Positions 19,376 through 28,526 of a DNA stretch of 64,000 nucleotides are shown here, one piece after another. Each line of letters begins with the position of its first letter. Positions within the stretch are counted from its first letter, which is position 1. The stretch comes from Streptomyces sp. NBC_01235 (GTDB lineage Bacteria; Actinomycetota; Actinomycetes; Streptomycetales; Streptomycetaceae). Below the pieces are notes generated by a model. That model had not been told where the DNA came from. It saw nothing but the letters and a program-made list of their open reading frames with translations, and did no database searches. The stretch spans positions 1,054,001 through 1,118,000 of the forward strand of contig NZ_CP108513.1 in NCBI RefSeq assembly GCF_035989285.1. The letters are read 5' to 3'. The translations under genes were made by a program, and so were the position numbers.

Positions 19376-20707
19376 CTAACGCACCAGGCAGGGGCGTTTG
19401 GCGTCGAACTTCCAGCCAGGGACGAGATATTGCATGGTGAGGGCATCGTCGCGGGCCCCCAATGCCTTCTCCCGGTAGAGGTCGTGGGCCGCGAGGAGGC
19501 GGTCCATGTCGAGGTGGACACCAAGGCCCGGCGCGTCCGGGACGGCGATCTCACCGCCGACGATGCGCGGTGGGGCGGTGGTGAGCCGTTCCAGGCCTTC
19601 CTGCCAGATCCAGTGTGTGTCCAGGGCGTTGTACTCGCCGGGGGCCGCGGCCCCACAGTGGGTCACCATGGCCAGGGAGATGTCGAAGTGGTTGTTGGAG
19701 TGGCAGCCCCAGGTCAGGCCCATCGCGTTGCACAGCTGCGCCACGCGCACAGAGCCCTGCATGGTCCAGAAGTGCGGGTCGGCCAGCGGGATGGAGACCG
19801 ACTGGAGGGCCAGGGCGTGTGCCATTTGACGCCAGTCGGTGGCGATCATGTTGGTCGCGGTGGGCAGGCCGGTGGCGCGGCGGAACTCGGCGAGGATCTC
19901 CCGTCCGGAGTAGCCGCCCTCGGCTCCGCAGGGGTCCTCGGCGTAGGCGAGCGTGCCGACGAGGGGACGGCACAGCTCGATCGCCTCGCGCAGTGACCAC
20001 GCGCCGTTCGGGTCCAGAGTGATACGGGCCTCGGGGAAGCGGTTCTTCAGCGCCCGTACGGCCTTGACCTCCTCCGGGCCCTCCAGGACGCCGCCCTTGA
20101 GCTTGAAGTCCCGGAAGCCGTAGCGATCGTAGGCCGCCTCGGCCTGACGGACGATCGCCTCCGGGGTCAGGGCCTCTTCGTGCCGGATCCGGTGCCAGTC
20201 CACCGGGGAGTCGGGTTCACGGACGTACTCCAGGTCGGTGCGGTCCGGATCGCCGACGTAGAAGAGGTACCCCAACACCCTTACCGAGTTCCGCTGTTGG
20301 CCGTCGCCCAGGAGCGCCGCCACGGGCACGTCGAGGTGCTGGCCGAGGAGGTCGAGCAGCGCCGACTCGACGGCGGTGACCGTGTGGACGGTGGTCCGCA
20401 GGTCGAAGGTCTGGGCGCCCCGTCCGCCGGCGTCGCGGTCGGCGAACCGGTCGCCGATCTCGCGCAGGACACGCTTGTAGTCGCCCACCTTCGCCCCGAC
20501 GACCAGCGACTCGGCGTCACGCAGCGTCTGCGTGATCCTCTCCCCGCCGGGCACCTCCCCCAGCCCCGTACGGCCCTCGGAGTCCTTGAGGACGACGATG
20601 TTGCGGGTGAAGTACGGGCCGTGGGCGCCGGAGAGGTTCAGCTCCATGCAGTCGCGGCCGGCGACGGGGAAGACGGCGAACTCGGTGACGGTCGACTGAC
20701 TGCTCAT
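19376..20707 (-). CDS. gudD: Glucarate dehydratase
   Basis: 443-aa enolase-superfamily enzyme dehydrating D-glucarate (or L-idarate) to 5-keto-4-deoxy-D-glucarate. Visible: [20 protein letters not shown] (KxK base), [12 protein letters not shown] (metal Asp), [20 protein letters not shown] (metal Glu), [12 protein letters not shown] (metal Asp/Asn region) and [15 protein letters not shown] (catalytic His). Length fits GudD. Probable first step of the catabolic set with the permease and dehydratase on the same strand upstream. Start at ATG 20707. Confidence 0.92.
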   Translation of the reverse strand: MSSQSTVTEFAVFPVAGRDCMELNLSGAHGPYFTRNIVVLKDSEGRTGLGEVPGGERITQTLRDAESLVVGAKVGDYKRVLREIGDRFADRDAGGRGAQTFDLRTTVHTVTAVESALLDLLGQHLDVPVAALLGDGQQRNSVRVLGYLFYVGDPDRTDLEYVREPDSPVDWHRIRHEEALTPEAIVRQAEAAYDRYGFRDFKLKGGVLEGPEEVKAVRALKNRFPEARITLDPNGAWSLREAIELCRPLVGTLAYAEDPCGAEGGYSGREILAEFRRATGLPTATNMIATDWRQMAHALALQSVSIPLADPHFWTMQGSVRVAQLCNAMGLTWGCHSNNHFDISLAMVTHCGAAAPGEYNALDTHWIWQEGLERLTTAPPRIVGGEIAVPDAPGLGVHLDMDRLLAAHDLYREKALGARDDALTMQYLVPGWKFDAKRPCLVR

Positions 20708-20743
20708 TCTGGTCCAAGTCCCTTGCACAATGGATGAGTTGGC

Positions 20744-22081
20744 TTACAGGCCGAGGACGTCCAGAGCCCACTCGGCCGCCAGTACGCCGCCCAGGCCGAG
20801 GATCGCGAGCACCGTCGTATAGGACGTACGGACCTTGATCGCCTCGATCACGGAGAGGTTGAAGTACTCCTTGAACAGCCAGAATCCCGGGTCGTTGACA
20901 TGGGAGCACGCGATGGAACCGCAGGCGACGGCGAGCACCATCATCTCCGGGTGGACCCCGCTGCCCGCCAGGAGCGGCAGCACCACGCCGGAGGCCGTGA
21001 CGACGGCGACCGTCGCCGAGCCGAGCGCGATGCGCAGGATGACGGCGACGAGCCAGGCGAGGATGATCGGCGATATGGACCAGCTGTCCGTGACGTCCTT
21101 GATGTAGTCGGAGATGCCGCCCTCGACGAGGACGTTCTTGAAGGCCCCGCCGGCACCGATGACCAGCAGGATCATCGCCATCGCCTGGGCCGCCGAGGTG
21201 CAGGAGGCACCGACCTCCTCCAGGCTCCGGCCGATGCGCGGTCCGAACGCCCACACCGCCAGGCACAGGGTCAGCAGCAGCGCGACCGGGGCGGAGCCGA
21301 TGAAGGCGACGGTGTGCAGGAGCGGAGTCTCGGCGGAGGTGGCCATGTCGGTCACGGCGGCGGCCACGATCAGCACCACGGGGAAGAGCGCCACGGACAG
21401 CGACCAGCCGAGGCCGGGCATCTCCTCGTCGGTGAACTCCCGTTCGGTGACCAGACCCTTGGGGATGGCGGGGTCCATCGCCCGGACGAACGGAAGCCGG
21501 GGCCAGACCAGGGCGATGAGCGCGCCGACGGGCACGGCGATGAACAGGCCGTAGAACAACGTCAGTCCGACGGAGGCATGGAAGGTGGCGGCGACGGCGG
21601 TGGGGCCGGGATGCGGCGGCAGGAAGCTGTGCATGGTGGACAGGGCGATGGACATCGGCAGCCCGACCCACAGCAGTTTCGCCCCGGTGACCCTGACCAG
21701 GGTGAACGCGATCGGCACGATGATGATGAAGGCGACCTCGTAGAACATGGTCACACCGATCAGCATGGACGTGACCACCATCGCCACCTGGACGCCGCGC
21801 GGGCCGAAGGCGTCGAGGAGCTTGCCGGCCATGCGCTGCGCGGCGCCGGAGTCCCCCATGACGCGGCCGACCATGGCGCCGAGCCCGATGGTGAGCATGG
21901 TGTCGCCGATCTGGCCCCCGATGCCTTCGGAGAGGACGTCCGGGATGCTCGCCACCGGGATACCCCGGACCAGTGCGACGCCTACCGCCACGAGCAGGAG
22001 GGCCGCGAAGCCGTTGAGTTTGAGCCTGGTCATGAGCAGCAGCAGGATCAGGACACTGATCCCGACCACGAGCAGGGGCAT
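20744..22081 (-). CDS. GntP-family permease, probably for glucarate/galactarate
   Basis: 445-aa integral membrane protein with about 12-13 helices and GntP-family motifs such as FLPPHPGPTAVAATFHASVGLTLFYG, FYEVAFIIIVPIAF and CGSIACSHVNDPGFWLFKEYF near the C-terminus. GntP proteins are proton symporters of gluconate and related sugar acids. Its position between gudD and the KDG dehydratase suggests aldarate uptake (inference from context). Confidence 0.85.
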   Translation of the reverse strand: MPLLVVGISVLILLLLMTRLKLNGFAALLLVAVGVALVRGIPVASIPDVLSEGIGGQIGDTMLTIGLGAMVGRVMGDSGAAQRMAGKLLDAFGPRGVQVAMVVTSMLIGVTMFYEVAFIIIVPIAFTLVRVTGAKLLWVGLPMSIALSTMHSFLPPHPGPTAVAATFHASVGLTLFYGLFIAVPVGALIALVWPRLPFVRAMDPAIPKGLVTEREFTDEEMPGLGWSLSVALFPVVLIVAAAVTDMATSAETPLLHTVAFIGSAPVALLLTLCLAVWAFGPRIGRSLEEVGASCTSAAQAMAMILLVIGAGGAFKNVLVEGGISDYIKDVTDSWSISPIILAWLVAVILRIALGSATVAVVTASGVVLPLLAGSGVHPEMMVLAVACGSIACSHVNDPGFWLFKEYFNLSVIEAIKVRTSYTTVLAILGLGGVLAAEWALDVLGL

Positions 22082-22138
22082 GACAGTTCTCCTTTGAACT
22101 GTTGGGGCGGTCGGGGGAGCCAGGAGAGAGACGGTTCG

Positions 22139-23098
22139 TCAAGCGGGTCGCCGTACGGCGCCGACCAGGCTCAGGCCGTGGTCCAGCACCTTCTCCAGGT
22201 CGCAGAGGTCGGTCGCGCCGGGGTCGGTGAGCGGGGCGCGCACCGGACCGACCGGGAGGCCGCGCAGCCGGGCCGCGGCCTTGACCAGGGAGACGGCGTA
22301 GCCCGGCACCCGGTCGCGCAGTTCGACCAACGGGACGTAGAACTCGCGCAGGAACGTGGTCATACCCGCGTCGTCCCCGTCCCGCAGAGCGACGAAGAAG
22401 GCGTTCGCGATCTCGGGCGCGAAGGCGTGGACGGCCGACGAGTAGGCGGGGACGCCGACCGTGGCGTAGGCACGGGCCTGGATCTCGGCGGTGGCGGCGC
22501 CGTTGAAGAAGAGGAAGCCGTAGCGCGCGGCAAGCGTGAGGCGCTGGAGCCGGTCGAGGTCGCTGTGTCCGTCCTTCAGGCCGACGACGGTGGAGATCCG
22601 CGCGATCCGGCGCAGGCCGTCGGCGGTGAAGGCGACCTGGCCGCGCTGGTACGCGATCAGCGGCAGCCGGGTGCCGACGGCGATCCGGCGCAGCTGCTCC
22701 ACCAGACCGTCCTGCGGGGCCCCGACCAGGTAGTGGGGCAGTACCAGCGCGGCGTCCGCGCCGGCTTCCTCCGCGATACGGGCGAACCGCAGCGCCTGCG
22801 CCCAGCCGTAGCCGATGCCCGCGACCACCGGCAACCGTCCGTCGGCGACCTCGACCGTGGTCCGCACAACCGCCCGGTACTCGTCCTCGTCCAGCGAGAA
22901 GAACTCTCCGGTCCCGCAGGCAGGGAACACCGCGCCGGGTGCGGTGGCCAACCGGTCGGCCAGGTACACCCGGTACGCGTCCAGGTCCAGGCCGCCGTCG
23001 TCCCGGAAGCTCGTGAGGGGGAAGGACAACACCCCGCTCGCCATTCCGTCACGGAGCCGCTGGGCGACTGCTGCGACCTCCGCGCTGATCCTCACCAT
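22139..23098 (-). CDS. kdgD: 5-dehydro-4-deoxyglucarate dehydratase
   Basis: 319-aa DapA/NAL-superfamily class I aldolase fold that dehydrates and decarboxylates 5-keto-4-deoxyglucarate to 2,5-dioxopentanoate. Features: GVLSFPLTSF, FPACGTGEFFSLDEDEYRAV, the catalytic Tyr in PLIAYQRGQ and the Schiff-base Lys in VVGLKDGHSDLDRL. Completes the pathway with gudD and the permease; the final semialdehyde dehydrogenase is not in the window. Start ATG 23098; ATG 23107 three codons earlier is also possible. The gene is divergent from the IclR regulator and shares its operator-rich upstream region. Confidence 0.9.
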   Translation of the reverse strand: MVRISAEVAAVAQRLRDGMASGVLSFPLTSFRDDGGLDLDAYRVYLADRLATAPGAVFPACGTGEFFSLDEDEYRAVVRTTVEVADGRLPVVAGIGYGWAQALRFARIAEEAGADAALVLPHYLVGAPQDGLVEQLRRIAVGTRLPLIAYQRGQVAFTADGLRRIARISTVVGLKDGHSDLDRLQRLTLAARYGFLFFNGAATAEIQARAYATVGVPAYSSAVHAFAPEIANAFFVALRDGDDAGMTTFLREFYVPLVELRDRVPGYAVSLVKAAARLRGLPVGPVRAPLTDPGATDLCDLEKVLDHGLSLVGAVRRPA

Positions 23099-23110
23099 CC
23101 ATCCCATCCC

Positions 23111-23141
23111 CGTATGCAGATGCTGTCCACGTATGCAGATG
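23111..23141. promoter_or_regulatory. Direct-repeat operator candidate for the IclR regulator
   Basis: Two identical copies of CGTATGCAGATG (23111-23122 and 23130-23141) spaced 19 bp start to start, between the divergent kdgD and iclR genes. The helical-turn spacing and location fit an IclR binding site controlling both directions. Confidence 0.6.
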
Positions 23142-23213
23142 GAGGCTAGGTCCATGAACAGGGTGGGTCAATGGGTGTGCAGGCACGGATTGACGCGGAT
23201 CTACGATGGGCTC

Positions 23214-24002
23214 ATGTCGGAGGGGAGAGGCGTCCGTGGTGTGAAGTCGGCGGCCCGGACCGTCGCGCTGCTGGAACTGCTCGCCGCGCGGGGCGAGCAG
23301 CCCTCGCGCCTGGACCAGCTCGCGGAGGACCTGGGCGTGCCGCGCAGCAGCATGTACCAACTGCTCCAGACCCTCGTCGACTGCGGCTGGGTACGCACCG
23401 ACGCCACCGGCTCCCTCTACGGCATCGGGATCCGCGCGCTGCTCACCGGCACCAGCTACCTCGACGGCGACCGGCGCATCCGTGCGGTCCGCCCGTACCT
23501 CGACGAGGCCTCGGACGCGCTCGGCGAGACGATCCACATGGCACGGCTCGACGGCCCGGACGTCGTCTACCTCGCCACCCGCGAGTCCCACGAGTACCTG
23601 CGCACCATCAGCCGGGTCGGCCGCCGCATCCCGGCCCATGCCGGCGCCCTCGGCAAAGCGCTGCTCGCCCAGCGCGCCGACGACGAACTACCGATCCCTG
23701 ACGGGCCGTTGACCGCCCTCACTCAGAACACGCACACCGACCGTGCCGCACTGCTCGCCGACCTGGCCCAGGTGCGCGAGCGCGGCTACTCCATCGACCG
23801 CGAAGAGACGGTGACCGGCATCGCCGGCTTCGCCTTCGCCCTGAGATACGACGCACCTGCCACCGATGCCATCAGCTGCTCGGTCCCGGCGGCCCGGCTC
23901 ACCCCGGAACACGAGGTCCGCATCGTCTCCGTGATGCGGGAGACACGAGCGAAGATCGAAACTCGCCTGCCGCCCGTCTCAGGCGTACCCGACTGGCGCT
24001 GA
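23214..24002 (+). CDS. IclR-family transcriptional regulator
   Basis: 262 aa. N-terminal winged helix (VKSAARTVALLELLAARGEQ... LAEDLGVPRSSMYQLLQTLV, residues ~8-75) and C-terminal IclR effector domain (LGETIHMARLDGPDVVYLATRE, RRIPAHAGALGKALLA, GYSIDREETVTGIAGFAFAL). Divergent from the glucarate genes, so it is the probable repressor or activator of aldarate catabolism. TACGAT at 23202-23207 lies 6 nt before the ATG, so the transcript may be leaderless. Effector unknown; an aldarate or KDG is inferred. Confidence 0.88.
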   Translation: MSEGRGVRGVKSAARTVALLELLAARGEQPSRLDQLAEDLGVPRSSMYQLLQTLVDCGWVRTDATGSLYGIGIRALLTGTSYLDGDRRIRAVRPYLDEASDALGETIHMARLDGPDVVYLATRESHEYLRTISRVGRRIPAHAGALGKALLAQRADDELPIPDGPLTALTQNTHTDRAALLADLAQVRERGYSIDREETVTGIAGFAFALRYDAPATDAISCSVPAARLTPEHEVRIVSVMRETRAKIETRLPPVSGVPDWR

Positions 24003-24189
24003 GGCTGCGAGTACGCCCCGGGTCCTCGTCGGCGAAAGCCGAGAAGCAGCGGTCGCGCTCTGCCGACCCCGGACCACATCGCCCAGAGCGACGGGAAGCT
24101 GCCGACCTTCCCCGTCGGCCCCGGTCTCGACCCCGAAGGACCGCTGCTCCGTGGTCCACCGCCACTCCCGTCCGTCCACGCATGATGGA

Positions 24190-24640
24190 ATGCGCCAGCG
24201 CCACCAACCGACAACTGCGCACTGCGTCTGGCCCCCCGGCTCCCCAAGCGCTTGCCGGCCCCGGCGCGGATGGGCCGTCCGGTGCGGGACCGCCGTCAGG
24301 CGGTCAACGGGATCAGCTGTCGACCGGGGCGGCCCGGCGGGACCTGCCCGAACGCCACGGCCCGTGGAAGAGGGTCTACGAACGCTTCCACCCGCTGGTC
24401 GCACGACGGCACCTGGGATCGCCTGCCGGCCCACATGCAGCAGCTTTCCGACGCCGTCGGCGCCGTCGACTGGACGGTGGTCTGCGTCGACTCCACGACG
24501 GTGCGGGCCCACCAGCATGCCGCCGGGGCCCGAAAAGGGGGCCGTGGCCGGGCGAGGCGATCGGCCGGTCCCGCGGCGGGCTGCCGAGTGGCCGGGAGGG
24601 ATCTCACCTCCCGGAAGCCCCCATGGCGGGGGCCCGCATG
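24190..24640 (+). pseudogene. IS5-family transposase remnant
   Basis: Fragments typical of Streptomyces IS5-group transposases appear in shifting frames: RRDLPERHGPWKRVYERFHP (about 24335-24400), then DGTWDRLPAHMQQLSDAVGA and VDWTVVCVDSTTVRAHQHAA (about 24400-24530, containing the first catalytic Asp), then AIGRSRGGLP. The N-terminus is degenerate and the C-terminal half, including the other acidic residues, is missing. No terminal inverted repeats were found. Confidence 0.75.
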
Positions 24641-25098
24641 AAGGCGGACCGCATCGTGCCACGAGGGCCGAAACGGCGCAGGTCACGTCCCGGTTGAGCA
24701 CAGAGCTCGGCACCGGGCGACGTGTGGCGCCACGGTCGGCTGTCAGGTCGGCGAAGCGCCTCGGGCCGCGCGACGAAGCGGGCAAGATCCCCGGCGGCAC
24801 CGCGGGCCAGGCCGGCGACCATCGCCTCCGGCAATGTCGTGATCACGGACCGCAGCCCAGCGCCGGGCTCTGACACCAAGGCCCAGGCCGAAGCAGGGGC
24901 ATTGACCGCAGCGAGCAGCAGATCGCCCTTGCAGAAGAAGCGCATCCCGTGCGGCGGGAGCGGTGCCACCCGCGTTTCTCCCACCGGGAGGTGCTTCAGC
25001 CCGCGCCCGTCGTGGAAGCGACCGGTGTCCGAATGACATCGATCGCCACAGCCGTCCTCACCCTTGAGCGGCAACGCCGAGAAAGCCCAGAACACCAT
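24604..25098 (-). CDS. Hypothetical ORF in the decayed zone
   Basis: 164-aa frame with a partly protein-like middle (LLLAAVNAPASAWALVSEPG, VITTLPEAMVAGLARGAAGD) but no known motif or clear RBS; its 3' end runs into the IS remnant. It may be a truncated gene cut by the insertion, or chance. The remaining gap to the LysR gene (25099-25495) contains only the palindrome at 25212-25227 and lower-GC sequence. Confidence 0.25.
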   Translation of the reverse strand: MVFWAFSALPLKGEDGCGDRCHSDTGRFHDGRGLKHLPVGETRVAPLPPHGMRFFCKGDLLLAAVNAPASAWALVSEPGAGLRSVITTLPEAMVAGLARGAAGDLARFVARPEALRRPDSRPWRHTSPGAELCAQPGRDLRRFGPRGTMRSAFMRAPAMGASGR

Positions 25099-25211
25099 GG
25101 AAAGGGAGTGCCACTACTGAGCAGCCACCGGCGGCTCGGCGGCACCCAATATGACCAACGAGGTATCACCTGATTCGGATACGTGCGAAATAGGTGACGG
25201 GTTTGTCAATT

Positions 25212-25227
25212 GCTCGCCCGGGCGAGC
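25212..25227. promoter_or_regulatory. 16-bp perfect palindrome upstream of LysR gene
   Basis: GCTCGCCCGGGCGAGC lies in the lower-GC region about 270 bp before the LysR start. Role unknown. Confidence 0.3.
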
Positions 25228-25495
25228 TCACCTTGCCGATGGCGCGGGTATTCATCTTGAATGGGCGAAACGGGGTCGACGGGGGCATGGCAGCGCTATT
25301 GCCCGCTGGACCTGCCTCCACGGAGGCCACAGCCCAGGAGGCGTCCCCACAACCCGGTCGTGAGGGTCCGGCACATTGGTGTCGTGGGCACTGTGTGCCA
25401 GGTGAAGGTTCTTCCACGGGAGGGGGGTGGTCGGCAGGCTCGGGGTGTCGACCACTGCGGGTCGCCTCCGTCGAGCCCCTCCGGGAGAGACCAAA

Positions 25496-26395
25496 ATGGA
25501 CATCCGGCAACTCCGAACCTTTCACCGTGTGGCCGCGCTGGGGAGCTTCACCCGGGCCGCGGCCGAGCTGAACTACGCGCAGTCCTCGGTGACTGCGCAG
25601 ATCCAGAGTCTTGAAGTGTCCCTGGGAGGCGAGCTGTTCGAGCGGTTCGGGGGCAAGGTGAAGCTGACCCCGGCGGGGACGCGGCTGCTGCCCTACGCCG
25701 GGCAGATGCTGGCCCTGGCGGACGAGGCGCGAGGGGCTGCGTCTCCGGACGCGCAGCCCGAGGGTGTGCTGACCATCGGCACGATGGAGAGCATCACCTC
25801 CTACCGGATGCCGCCGGTGCTGGAGTTCTTCCACCACCGCTACCCCCGGCTGCAGATCGCGCTGCGACCGAGTCTGTGCGCGGAGACGCTGCACTCGCTG
25901 CGTCAGGGGCTGTTCGACGCCGGCTTCCTGATGGAGGCCGAGACGCAGCACTCCGGGGTGCACAGCGAGGTTCTCGGCGTGGAGCGGCTCGTCGTGGTGG
26001 CATCGCCGGGGCATCGGCTCGCCGGGGCGTCGAAGGTGGAGACCGACGATCTGCGGCAGGAGTCGGTGCTGGCCCCGGAGGCGGGGTGCGCCTACCGGGA
26101 GCTGCTGGAGGCGGAGCTCAACGACGGCACGGGCGAGCCGGTGCCGTTCCTGGAGTTCGGCAACATCGAGGCCATCAAGCGTGGGGTCGGCGCCGGCCTC
26201 GGGATCAGCCTCCTGCCGCGGATGGCGGTCGGCCAGGAGCTGTCGGCCGGGACGCTGGTGTCGCTGGCGTGGGAGCCGCCCTTCGAGCTGTTCACGCAGC
26301 TGGCGTGGCGCAAGGGGGCGCAGCTGTCGCGGGAGCGGCGCGTGTTCGTGGAGCAGGTCATCGACTTCCTGAGCCGGGAGTACCAGGAGTCCTGA
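25496..26395 (+). CDS. LysR-family regulator at the start of the biosynthetic locus
   Basis: 299 aa. N-terminal HTH (MDIRQLRTFHRVAALGSFTR AAAELNYAQ, residues 1-60) and a C-terminal substrate-binding domain (GVLTIGTMESITSYRMPPVL, IALRPS, LLPRMAVGQEL). Start at ATG 25496 with GGGAGAG upstream. It sits 192 bp before the glutamate mutase operon in the same direction. A perfect 18-bp palindrome lies between them, so it probably controls that operon (inference). The co-inducer is unknown. Confidence 0.88.
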   Translation: MDIRQLRTFHRVAALGSFTRAAAELNYAQSSVTAQIQSLEVSLGGELFERFGGKVKLTPAGTRLLPYAGQMLALADEARGAASPDAQPEGVLTIGTMESITSYRMPPVLEFFHHRYPRLQIALRPSLCAETLHSLRQGLFDAGFLMEAETQHSGVHSEVLGVERLVVVASPGHRLAGASKVETDDLRQESVLAPEAGCAYRELLEAELNDGTGEPVPFLEFGNIEAIKRGVGAGLGISLLPRMAVGQELSAGTLVSLAWEPPFELFTQLAWRKGAQLSRERRVFVEQVIDFLSREYQES

Positions 26396-26465
26396 ACGGC
26401 ATCCGCAAAACGGGGAAGTCCCTGAATTTCATGAGCGGCCTGCATGCTGCATATGAATGTATTTG

Positions 26466-26483
26466 CTTCATCGATCGATGAAG
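26466..26483. promoter_or_regulatory. 18-bp palindrome upstream of the glutamate mutase operon
   Basis: Perfect palindrome CTTCATCGATCGATGAAG in a lower-GC stretch about 105 bp before the mutase small-subunit start; candidate operator of the upstream LysR protein. Confidence 0.45.
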
Positions 26484-26587
26484 TCGATAAAGGTCATCTG
26501 CAAAGCCGAATGGGATTTGTGGACTTCCAGGTCGGACGGCATGAAGAATGTTTTGCAGTCCCAGTAATACGGCAAGGAGAGGTTCCT

Positions 26588-27052
26588 ATGTCACAGGTCA
26601 TGCTCCCGGCTAAGCGGTTTGTCGTGTCAAGCGTTTCGTCCGATGCCCACATGTGGAATCTGGTTTTCCTCCAGCTGTTGCTGGAGGAGCAGGGCGCACA
26701 GGTCACCAATCTCGGCGCTTGTGTGCCCGACGACCTCATCATCGAAGAGTGCCGAAGGTCGCGGCCGGACGCGCTCATCATCAGCACGGTCAACGGACAT
26801 GGCCACCTCGACGGCCTCCGGCTCATCCGCCGCATCCGCAGTGAGCCGGACCTGCTGGACCTGCATGTGGTGATCGGCGGGAAGCTCGGGGTGCGGGGCG
26901 CGGAGAACATCGTGTTCGCCGAGGAGCTGGCGCTCAGCGGCTTCGACGCGGTGTTCGAGGCGGACGGCGGGATCGAGGCCTTCCAGGAGTTCCTGGGCTC
27001 GCTCGACAGCGCCGAGCGCCCCGCGCTGGAGTCGGCGAGGGCAGCCGCATGA
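26588..27052 (+). CDS. Glutamate (methylaspartate) mutase small, B12-binding subunit
   Basis: 154-aa cobalamin-binding flavodoxin-like domain. With the large subunit it converts L-glutamate to (2S,3S)-3-methylaspartate using AdoCbl. The DxHxxG-type motif appears as SSDAHMWNLVFLQLLLEEQG, keeping the cobalt-ligand His but with Asn in place of the usual Gly; then NLGACVPDDLI, ALIISTVNGHGH and the GG of HVVIGGKLGV follow. Start at ATG 26588 with an AAGGAG RBS 8 nt upstream. Its stop overlaps the large-subunit ATG (ATGA). The substitution may be normal in actinobacterial homologues. Confidence 0.88.
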   Translation: MSQVMLPAKRFVVSSVSSDAHMWNLVFLQLLLEEQGAQVTNLGACVPDDLIIEECRRSRPDALIISTVNGHGHLDGLRLIRRIRSEPDLLDLHVVIGGKLGVRGAENIVFAEELALSGFDAVFEADGGIEAFQEFLGSLDSAERPALESARAAA

Positions 27053-28395
27053 GCAGTCTCGCGGGGATTCCCGAGCGGTATGCGCCCCAGATCGCTCCCA
27101 GAGGACGTTTCTCGCGTCACGTCCGAGGGGCGCATGCCCAGGGCGGGCTGGTGGTACAGCCTCGGATGGGGTTCGCGGATCTGGCCACCATGCGTGAAGG
27201 GCTGCTGGGCGTGAGGGGCGCCGACGCCACGGCGATCGGCACGATCACCCTGGACAGCTACACACGTGTCAACGACCATGACTCCGCCCGTCAGGCCCTG
27301 CGCACGGGGGCCGAGCTGAACGGGTTCCCGTTGGTCGCCCATGGTCCTGAGGCCACCCGGCAGCTGCTGGGTTCGGTGTCGGGGCCGGACTTCCCGGTGC
27401 AGGTGCGCCATGGTTCGGCGTTGCCGTACCCGCTGTTCCGGGCGATGGTCGAAGCCGGCGTGGATGCCACCGAGGGCGGACCGGTGTCGTACTGCCTGCC
27501 GTACAGCCGGGCGCCGATCAGTGAGGCGGTCAAGGCCTGGGCACAGTGCTGCGAGCTGATCGCGGCGCAGCCCGATCCGATGCATCTGGAGAGCTTCGGC
27601 GGTTGCATGCTGGGGCAGTTGTGCCCGCCCAGCCTCCTGGTGGCTCTCAGTGTGCTGGAGGCGTTGTTCTTCCGGGAGCACGGACTGAGCGACATCTCGT
27701 TGAGTTACGCGCAGCAGACCCATCCGGGGCAGGACATGGAGGCGATCGCCGCGCTGCGGCGGCTGGCCGGCGAACGGCTGGCGCAGGCCGACTGGCATGT
27801 CGTGCTCTACACCTTCATGGGGGTCTTCCCCCGTACGTCGGTGGGTTCGTACCGGATTCTCGAGGAGAGTGTGCGGCTTGCCGTGCGCACCGGCAGCGAG
27901 CGGCTGATCGTGAAGACGCCGGCGGAGGCGCACCGCATCCCGACGATCACCGAGAACGTGGACGCGCTGGAGTTCGCGGCGTCCATCGCTCGGGACGAGG
28001 CGGGGCGTCCGCCAGAGGTCGTGGCGACCGACTCGGGGATCTACGAGGAGGCGCGACTGCTGGTGGACAGCACGCTGGAGATGGCACCGACGGTCGGCGA
28101 GGCGTTGGTGCGGGCCTTCGGCCGAGGTCATCTGGATGTGCCGTACTGCCTGCATCAGGACAACGCCAACAAGTCCCGGGCCTACGTCGATCCGGCGGGC
28201 ATGCTGCAGTGGGCGGAGCCGGGGCGGATGCCGCTGCGTGTGGAACGTGGCGCCTCGGCGCGGCCGGTCAGCGCGAAGGGCCTGCTGACGATGCTCGGCT
28301 TCAACGAGCGGCGTTTCGACCGTGAGCAGTTGACTCAGGGCCATCTGCGGGGGTTGCAGTACGCGGCGGCCGAGAAGCGAAGGAGCCTGTCGTGA
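27049..28395 (+). CDS. Glutamate (methylaspartate) mutase large subunit
   Basis: 448-aa TIM-barrel catalytic subunit. Family blocks: VVQPRMGFADLATMREGLLG, TITLDSYTRVNDHDSAR, FPVQVRHGSALPYPLFRAMV, ATEGGPVSYCLPYSRAPISE, HLESFGGCMLGQLCPPSLLV, LSYAQQTHPGQDMEAIAALR and TPAEAHRIPT. Slightly shorter than clostridial MutE (~480). Co-translated with the small subunit and followed, with a TGATG overlap, by a 43-aa ORF. In actinobacteria such pairs usually supply 3-methylaspartate to specialised metabolites. Confidence 0.92.
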   Translation: MSSLAGIPERYAPQIAPRGRFSRHVRGAHAQGGLVVQPRMGFADLATMREGLLGVRGADATAIGTITLDSYTRVNDHDSARQALRTGAELNGFPLVAHGPEATRQLLGSVSGPDFPVQVRHGSALPYPLFRAMVEAGVDATEGGPVSYCLPYSRAPISEAVKAWAQCCELIAAQPDPMHLESFGGCMLGQLCPPSLLVALSVLEALFFREHGLSDISLSYAQQTHPGQDMEAIAALRRLAGERLAQADWHVVLYTFMGVFPRTSVGSYRILEESVRLAVRTGSERLIVKTPAEAHRIPTITENVDALEFAASIARDEAGRPPEVVATDSGIYEEARLLVDSTLEMAPTVGEALVRAFGRGHLDVPYCLHQDNANKSRAYVDPAGMLQWAEPGRMPLRVERGASARPVSAKGLLTMLGFNERRFDREQLTQGHLRGLQYAAAEKRRSLS

Positions 28396-28526
28396 TGCCG
28401 CGCACCGGTGACGCTTCGCGGATCGGTCTGCCTTCTCTGACACTGCGCCAAGTCCGCCGTCTGCGGATCCGTGCCCTCGACAGTCTCGCCCGGAGTGTCC
28501 GTTCTCATCCGAGGAGCATCCTGTGA
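28395..28526 (+). CDS. Small basic ORF (43 aa) bridging two operon genes
   Basis: ATG 28395 overlaps the stop of the mutase large subunit (TGATG), with AAGGAG about 11 nt upstream. Its stop (28524-28526) overlaps the next gene's GTG (GTGA). It thus fits the 128-bp gap exactly with no spacer on either side. The peptide has 10 Arg and no Lys, with a central LRQVRRLRIRALDSLARSVR segment that could form an amphipathic helix; acidic residues are only two Asp. I know no family. It could be a small regulatory or complex-stabilising protein, or a chance ORF used for translational coupling. Confidence 0.5.
   Translation: MPRTGDASRIGLPSLTLRQVRRLRIRALDSLARSVRSHPRSIL

Noticed and set aside
26588..28395. 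Complete methylaspartate (glutamate fermentation) pathway
   Set aside because: Glutamate mutase and LeuC/D-like subunits are present, but the enolase-like protein lacks a catalytic Lys and is far from the operon; the kinase/dehydrogenase pair argues for biosynthesis rather than degradation.
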